Part shown: positions 60,721 through 64,000 of the stretch, one piece after another
Numbering within the stretch: the first letter of the stretch is position 1
How the letters are laid out: every line of letters starts with the position of its first letter
Assembly: GCF_024972755.1 (NCBI RefSeq)
Contig: NZ_CP087724.1
Coordinates: 2,046,001 to 2,110,000, forward strand
Direction: 5' to 3'
Origin: Halanaeroarchaeum sp. HSR-CO
GTDB taxonomy: Archaea; Halobacteriota; Halobacteria; Halobacteriales; Halobacteriaceae
Length of the DNA: 64,000 nucleotides
The notes under the pieces: generated by a model
The model's database searches: none
What the model was told of the DNA's origin: nothing
What the model saw: only the letters and a program-made list of their open reading frames with translations
Position numbers and translations under genes: made by a program

Positions 60721-60805
60721 GCGTGGGTAGCCAAGCTAGGTCAAAGGCGCAGCGTTGAGGGCGCTGTCCTGTAGAGGTTCGCCGGTTCAAATCCGGTCCC
60801 ACGCA
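60721..60805 (+). tRNA. tRNA-Leu (anticodon GAG)
   Basis: 85 nt. Acceptor GCGTGGG (60721-60727) pairs with CCCACGC (60798-60804), discriminator A 60805, no encoded CCA. D stem GCC/GGC; anticodon stem CAGCG/CGCTG encloses TTGAGGG, anticodon GAG (reads CUC/CUU). The long variable arm is present and the T arm is CCGG-TTCAAAT-CCGG. A TATA-like CTTTTAATC lies about 40 nt upstream. The 3' flank is a mosaic of structured repeats. Confidence 0.96.
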
Positions 60806-60882
60806 TCGCCACGTCGGGAAACCGACTCGCGATGCGGGTGAAGTCCTCCGGGACATCACCCACGCACAACTTCTGTCGAAAC
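60785..60882 (+). repeat. 98-bp exact direct repeat, copy 1 (tRNA T-arm/acceptor end plus module AB)
   Basis: Copy 1 starts inside the tRNA T arm and runs through module AB. Hairpin A: CATCGC (60804-60809) pairs GCGATG (60829-60834), with an inner GTCGG-GAAA-CCGAC stem capped by a GNRA-type tetraloop (60813-60826). Hairpin B: GGGTGA-a-GTCC (60836-60846) pairs GGAC-a-TCACCC (60851-60861). It contains CCCACGCA at 60859-60866, the same as the acceptor 3' end of this tRNA. Confidence 0.9.
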
Positions 60883-60902
60883 AACGTTCATCAGCACCGC
60901 CG

Positions 60903-60984
60903 CCGGATTTGAACCCTGGAAGTCGCAGCACTCGAACGAAGTGAGAGTGATCGTCTTCCTCCGGTTCAAATCCGGTCCCGCGCA
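60903..60984 (+). repeat. tRNA-tail module T, locus 2, first copy
   Basis: CCGGATTTGAACC (60903-60915) is the perfect reverse complement of GGTTCAAATCCGG (60963-60975), which together with the following TCCCGCGCA repeats the T-arm/acceptor end of the tRNA with one change (GCGCA for ACGCA). Inner stems GGAAG/CTTCC (60918-60922, 60955-60959) and CACTC/GAGTG (60929-60933, 60945-60949) make it a layered hairpin like the one at locus 1. Confidence 0.8.
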
Positions 60985-61017
60985 GTGAGCGACCAACGGG
61001 GGGCGAACGAGCAGGGG

Positions 61018-61089
61018 CGGATTTGAAGGAGACCGAGGTTCTGCGCCGTGCGCAGGTTCTCGGGCGTAGTTCAAATCCGGTCCCACGCA
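61018..61089 (+). repeat. tRNA-tail module T, locus 2, second copy
   Basis: CGGATTTGAA (61018-61027) pairs perfectly with TTCAAATCCG (61070-61079). Inner pairs CCGAG/CTCGG (61033-61037, 61059-61063) and CTGCGC/GCGCAG (61041-61046, 61050-61055, loop CGT) complete the hairpin. The right side again ends GGTCCCACGCA, identical to the tRNA acceptor end. The inner sequence differs completely from the other T copies but keeps its pairing. Confidence 0.8.
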
Positions 61090-61166
61090 TCGCCACGTCG
61101 GGAAACCGACTCGCGATGCGGGTGAAGTCCTCCGGGACATCACCCACGCACAACTTCTGTCGAAAC
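61069..61166 (+). repeat. 98-bp exact direct repeat, copy 2
   Basis: Identical base for base to 60785-60882, with an offset of 284 bp. It includes hairpins A and B and the CCCACGCA acceptor copy (61143-61150), now placed behind the second T module rather than behind the tRNA. A decayed T-like unit follows (GCCGGATTTGACC near 61186, then GGTCCCGCA near 61236) before the promoter of the transducer gene. Confidence 0.9.
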
Positions 61167-61317
61167 CACATTCCCGAGCGACAGCGCCGGATTTGACCCC
61201 AGGAGCGACGGTCTAATTACCAGATATGATCTCTGGTCCCGCAGTTTTATTACCACATTAGGACAAGTAGCTCGCATATACCCCATCTCCCGATGGGCGA
61301 TCCCCACCCACTCAACT

Positions 61318-63174
61318 ATGTCAACAAACGAACCATCACCCGCGACCCCCTCGGGTCCCCTCGGCCTCTACGTACGGATCCTGCGGGGCGTCATGGACGC
61401 GATCGGCGTGGACGAGAGCATCAGGCGGAAAATGCTGACGGCAGTGAGTCTCCAGTTCATGGCGATGCTCGGACTGTTCGTCTTCGGCATCGCCTTCCTC
61501 GGTGTCGGCGAGCTTCTGGCCCTTTTGACCCCAGTGGAGATGGGGCTGTTCGGCCTGGTCTTCGTCCTCGCGGTCGTCGCGCAACTGAACACCGTCTACA
61601 TCATCAACTCCGACTTCGTCGAGCCGGTGAAGGCGATGTGGGCCTCGGCCGACGAAGTCGCCAAGGGTGAACTCGACGGGACGGTACCGGTCTTCGATCA
61701 AGACGACGAGATCGGGGGCCTCTCGTCGTCGTTCGAATCGATGCACGAGTACATCCGCACGGCCGCCGCCCAGGCTGACGCGATCGGCGCCGAGGAGTTC
61801 GATGCCGACGTCCTGAACGAAGAGATCCCGGGTACCTTCGGCGAATCGCTCTCCCAGATGGAGCGGAATCTCAAATCCCGGATGGACGAATTGCAGACGA
61901 AACGGGCGGAGATCGAAGCGAGAAACGAGGCGCTGGAGCAGACCGCACAATCCTACCAGCGGACCATCGCCAGGGTGGCCGACGGCGATCTCACACAGCG
62001 TCTCGAGGCAGATACGGACAACGAGGCGATGGCTGAGATCGGTTCGTCGTTCAACGAGATGCTCGAGGACTGGGAGGAGACGCTGGGATCGCTCATCGCC
62101 TTCGCGGAACAGGTCGCAGAGGAGAGCCGCGAGGTTCAGTCGAGTGCCGAGGAGGTGCGCAACGCGAGCGAGGACATCAGCGACTCCATCCAGGAGATAT
62201 CCATGGGGGTCGACGAGGAGGCCGAACGGCTGGACGAGACCGCGGACGAGGCCGAGAACCTCTCGGCGACGATCCAGGAGATCACGGCGTCCTCCGACAA
62301 CGTGGCCACGCTCACCGACGAGACGGCGGCAGTCGGCGAAGACGGTCGAGAGGCCGCCGAAAGCGCTATCGAGGAGATGCACGCCATCGAAGAGCGGACC
62401 GACGCCACCGTCGCGGCCGTCAACGAGTTGAACCAGACCCTGAGCGAGATCGAGGACATCACGGACGTCATCCTCGACATCGCCGACCAGACGAACATCC
62501 TCGCGCTCAACGCCGGAATCGAGGCCGCCCGCGCCTCCGAGGGCGGAGAAGGCTTCGCCGTCGTCGCCGAAGAGGTCAAGAACCTCGCGGAGGAGACCAA
62601 GGAGTCCGCCGAGGACATCGGCTCGCTCATCGACGACGTCCAGGAGCAATCCGAGGAGACCGTCGCGGAGATAGAGGCGATGACCCACCGGGTCGACAGC
62701 GGGGTCGAGACGGTCGAAGACGCGACGGAGGCCTTCGAGCGCATGGCCGAGAACGTCTCGAACATCAACACCAGCATCCGGGAGGTCAGCGAAGCGACTG
62801 CCGACCAGGCCGAGTCCACCCAGGACGTCGTGGGCATGGTCGAAGACATCTCTTCGATCAGTTCACAGACCTCCGCGGAAGCCCAGACCGTGGCTGCCGC
62901 CGCACAGGAGCAGGCCGCGACGCTGAACACCGTCGCGGAGCATACCGACCATCTCGCGGAGAACGCCGCGGGACTCGAAGAGAAACTCGACGCGTTCACT
63001 ATCGACGAGTCGATGGAGGCAGTCGCGGCGTTCGAGACGGCTGAGGAACCGGATGAACCGGGCGATGTCGAGCATCCGGCGGCAATCGAGGCGAGCGATA
63101 CGATGGAGTGGGAGACCGTCGCCACCGACGGCAGCGGCATGGAGTGGGAATCCATCTCGACCGGCGACGACTGA
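61318..63174 (+). CDS. Membrane methyl-accepting transducer with two TM helices and HAMP, no large extracellular sensor
   Basis: 618 residues. Two adjacent hydrophobic helices (about residues 42-67 and 74-100: MLTAVSLQFMAMLGLFVFGIAFLG and MGLFGLVFVLAVVAQLNTVYIINS) leave almost no extracellular loop. A HAMP domain follows (DFVEPVKAMWASADEVAKGELDGTVPVFDQDDEIGGLSSSF), then a second HAMP-like segment (IARVADGDLTQRLEADTDNEAMAEIGSSFNEML) and the signalling domain with tip [43 protein letters not shown]. It probably senses a membrane or cytosolic signal or a partner protein, like other sensorless haloarchaeal transducers. A CCCATC-TCC-GATGGG hairpin lies 25 nt before the start. Confidence 0.92.
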   Translation: MSTNEPSPATPSGPLGLYVRILRGVMDAIGVDESIRRKMLTAVSLQFMAMLGLFVFGIAFLGVGELLALLTPVEMGLFGLVFVLAVVAQLNTVYIINSDFVEPVKAMWASADEVAKGELDGTVPVFDQDDEIGGLSSSFESMHEYIRTAAAQADAIGAEEFDADVLNEEIPGTFGESLSQMERNLKSRMDELQTKRAEIEARNEALEQTAQSYQRTIARVADGDLTQRLEADTDNEAMAEIGSSFNEMLEDWEETLGSLIAFAEQVAEESREVQSSAEEVRNASEDISDSIQEISMGVDEEAERLDETADEAENLSATIQEITASSDNVATLTDETAAVGEDGREAAESAIEEMHAIEERTDATVAAVNELNQTLSEIEDITDVILDIADQTNILALNAGIEAARASEGGEGFAVVAEEVKNLAEETKESAEDIGSLIDDVQEQSEETVAEIEAMTHRVDSGVETVEDATEAFERMAENVSNINTSIREVSEATADQAESTQDVVGMVEDISSISSQTSAEAQTVAAAAQEQAATLNTVAEHTDHLAENAAGLEEKLDAFTIDESMEAVAAFETAEEPDEPGDVEHPAAIEASDTMEWETVATDGSGMEWESISTGDD

Positions 63175-63264
63175 GAGGACGAACGACGTAATCCGACCGA
63201 TTTTCCCCGGGAAACGGGTCGATAAGCGGGGTATTCAAATGGTGTGATTACCATACACGGGGAT

Positions 63265-63789
63265 ATGGCCAAGTACTCGACGGGCGGTTCCCGCGGCAGC
63301 GACGGTGGCGGGACCTGTGAGCTCTGCGGGACGGCGACAGAGGACCTCCGTACCGCCACGGTCGCCGGCGCGGAACTGCAGGTCTGCCCCGACTGTGCGA
63401 CACACGGGGACGGCGGCGGACCGAGCGGCGGTTCCAACCGCGGTGGCGGCGGTGGCGGTGGACAACAGCGCGACAGCCCCGGCAAACGGGCCGCCCAGAA
63501 GACAGCGCGGGCGATGGACGCCGCGAAAGGCGATTCGACGCACTGGGAGGAGGAGGGGACGAACTACGATCGCGACCAGTTGCCCTACCTGGTCCGCGAC
63601 TACGGCGAACGGGTCGTCCGTGCACGGCAGGACGCAGGACTCCAGCGGGAGGAACTGGCCGAGGAACTGGACATCAGCGAGAACGACCTCCTCGCCGTCG
63701 AACAGGGGCGTGCGACCCGGGCCGGCGTCGGGGGCTCGGTGATCGCCGCCCTGGAGGACTTCCTGGACGTCGAACTCGCCGAGGAGTAG
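63265..63789 (+). CDS. Archaeal multiprotein bridging factor 1 (aMBF1)
   Basis: 174 residues. An N-terminal zinc ribbon (CELCG...QVCPDCATHG), a Gly-rich linker, a basic segment (KRAAQKTARAMDAAKG) and a Cro-type HTH (LPYLVRDYGERVVRARQDAGLQREELAEELDISENDLLAVEQGRATRAGV, about 110-160). This is the usual aMBF1 order; the protein associates with ribosomes or the transcription apparatus. ATG 63265 gives the normal N-terminus. Confidence 0.9.
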   Translation: MAKYSTGGSRGSDGGGTCELCGTATEDLRTATVAGAELQVCPDCATHGDGGGPSGGSNRGGGGGGGQQRDSPGKRAAQKTARAMDAAKGDSTHWEEEGTNYDRDQLPYLVRDYGERVVRARQDAGLQREELAEELDISENDLLAVEQGRATRAGVGGSVIAALEDFLDVELAEE

Positions 63790-63849
63790 CACCGCACGCA
63801 CGCGGGGTAACCGTCTCGTTTTTATCGTGGCCCGTCGTGTCGTGGGACG

Positions 63850-64000
63850 ATGACGCATTCACTCGCCGCGGCCGATCCGACGGTCACCGAGTTCGATGCG
63901 ACGGTCGCCAGCGTGGACGGAACAGACGTCGTCCTCGAACAGACCTACTTCTACCCACAGGGCGGCGGCCAGCCGGCCGACCGGGGGACTATCGAGGGCG
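63850..64000 (+). CDS. alaX: Alanyl-tRNA editing protein (AlaX family), 3' truncated
   Basis: The visible 50 residues contain the AlaX/AlaRS editing-domain opening DATVASVDGTDVVLEQTYFYPQGGGQPADRGTIEG. The family hydrolyses mischarged Ser-tRNA-Ala or Gly-tRNA-Ala in trans. The frame runs off the end of the window. A TATA-like GTTTTTATC is about 30 nt before the ATG. Confidence 0.85.
   Translation, partial: MTHSLAAADPTVTEFDATVASVDGTDVVLEQTYFYPQGGGQPADRGTIEG

Noticed and set aside
60785-61166. CRISPR-like array
   Set aside because: Only two exact copies, repeat too long, spacers not of uniform length, no cas genes.
60602-61171. Minus-strand frame of 189 codons across tRNA-Leu(GAG) and its tail (and a nested one at 60856-61143)
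   Set aside because: It is antisense to the tRNA and repeats; its peptide repeats phrases such as GPDLNRR and GTGFE that are translations of the T-arm sequence, a known annotation artefact.

Overview
The window is chromosomal DNA from a halophilic archaeon (class Halobacteria). The evidence is high GC with strongly GC-biased third codon positions, very acidic proteins, TATA-like boxes about 27-30 nt before leaderless starts, archaeal information-processing genes (LSm, L37e, aMBF1, pelota, RqcH, Elp3), Bat-type HTH regulators, soluble and membrane transducers, Tat substrates and archaeal lipoproteins. The genus is not certain. I see no insertion sequence, prophage, CRISPR array or rRNA, and most of the window looks like ordinary core genome.

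Layout. 1-6.5 kb: a truncated M1-like metalloprotease, a PPOX-fold protein, small membrane proteins, a CBS protein, a secreted acidic repeat protein, UspA, UPF0179, an AspA-like deacylase. 6.5-8.5 kb: DUF309, tRNA-Leu(CAA) with an unusual repeat tail, a lipoprotein. 8.7-14.7 kb: proC-proB-proA, a Tat-exported protein, an IMPase-family phosphatase, an Lrp-type regulator. 14.8-24.4 kb: DUF63, a YcaO/E1-like fusion, a TbsP-like regulator, glyA-folD-esterase, a zinc-ribbon protein, an apparently frameshifted gene, DUF1028. 24.6-31.5 kb: amphi-Trp protein, PadR regulator, AI-2E-type permease, then NhaC antiporter / IclR regulator / class III aminotransferase tied together by a shared palindrome. 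31.6-42 kb: MutY, FMN reductase, thymidine kinase, a DHH-family protein with a degenerate active site, Elp3, then RqcH and pelota (ribosome rescue). 42-50 kb: a signalling island of PAS histidine kinase, CheW, soluble transducer and Bat-like regulator, all on the minus strand. 50-58.6 kb: Lhr helicase convergent with Dna2, a zincin and an M42 peptidase. 58.6-64 kb: LSm-L37e, purF, tRNA-Leu(GAG) with a second repeat tail, a membrane transducer, aMBF1 and the start of an AlaX editing protein.

The most unusual signal is non-coding. Both tRNA-Leu genes are followed by mosaics of structured modules. One (module T) repeats the tRNA T-arm and acceptor end and carries an upstream inverted complement, so it folds into a long hairpin. 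The other (module AB) is two hairpins followed by an eight-base copy of the acceptor 3' end of that same tRNA. The AB hairpins at the two loci differ in sequence but keep pairing, which is covariation, and each acceptor copy matches its own tRNA. One AB unit with T-arm tail is duplicated as an exact 98-bp direct repeat, and a solitary relative of hairpin B lies at 11.8 kb after proA. I know of no description of this family. Candidate explanations are a tRNA-tail mobile element, scars of tRNA-targeted integration, or a structured RNA made with the tRNA.

Regulation readable from sequence: a 17-bp palindrome before the iclR gene, in the gap after it and before the aminotransferase; an ATGTCT/AGACAT inverted repeat before padR; a perfect 16-bp palindrome before the transducer-cheW pair.
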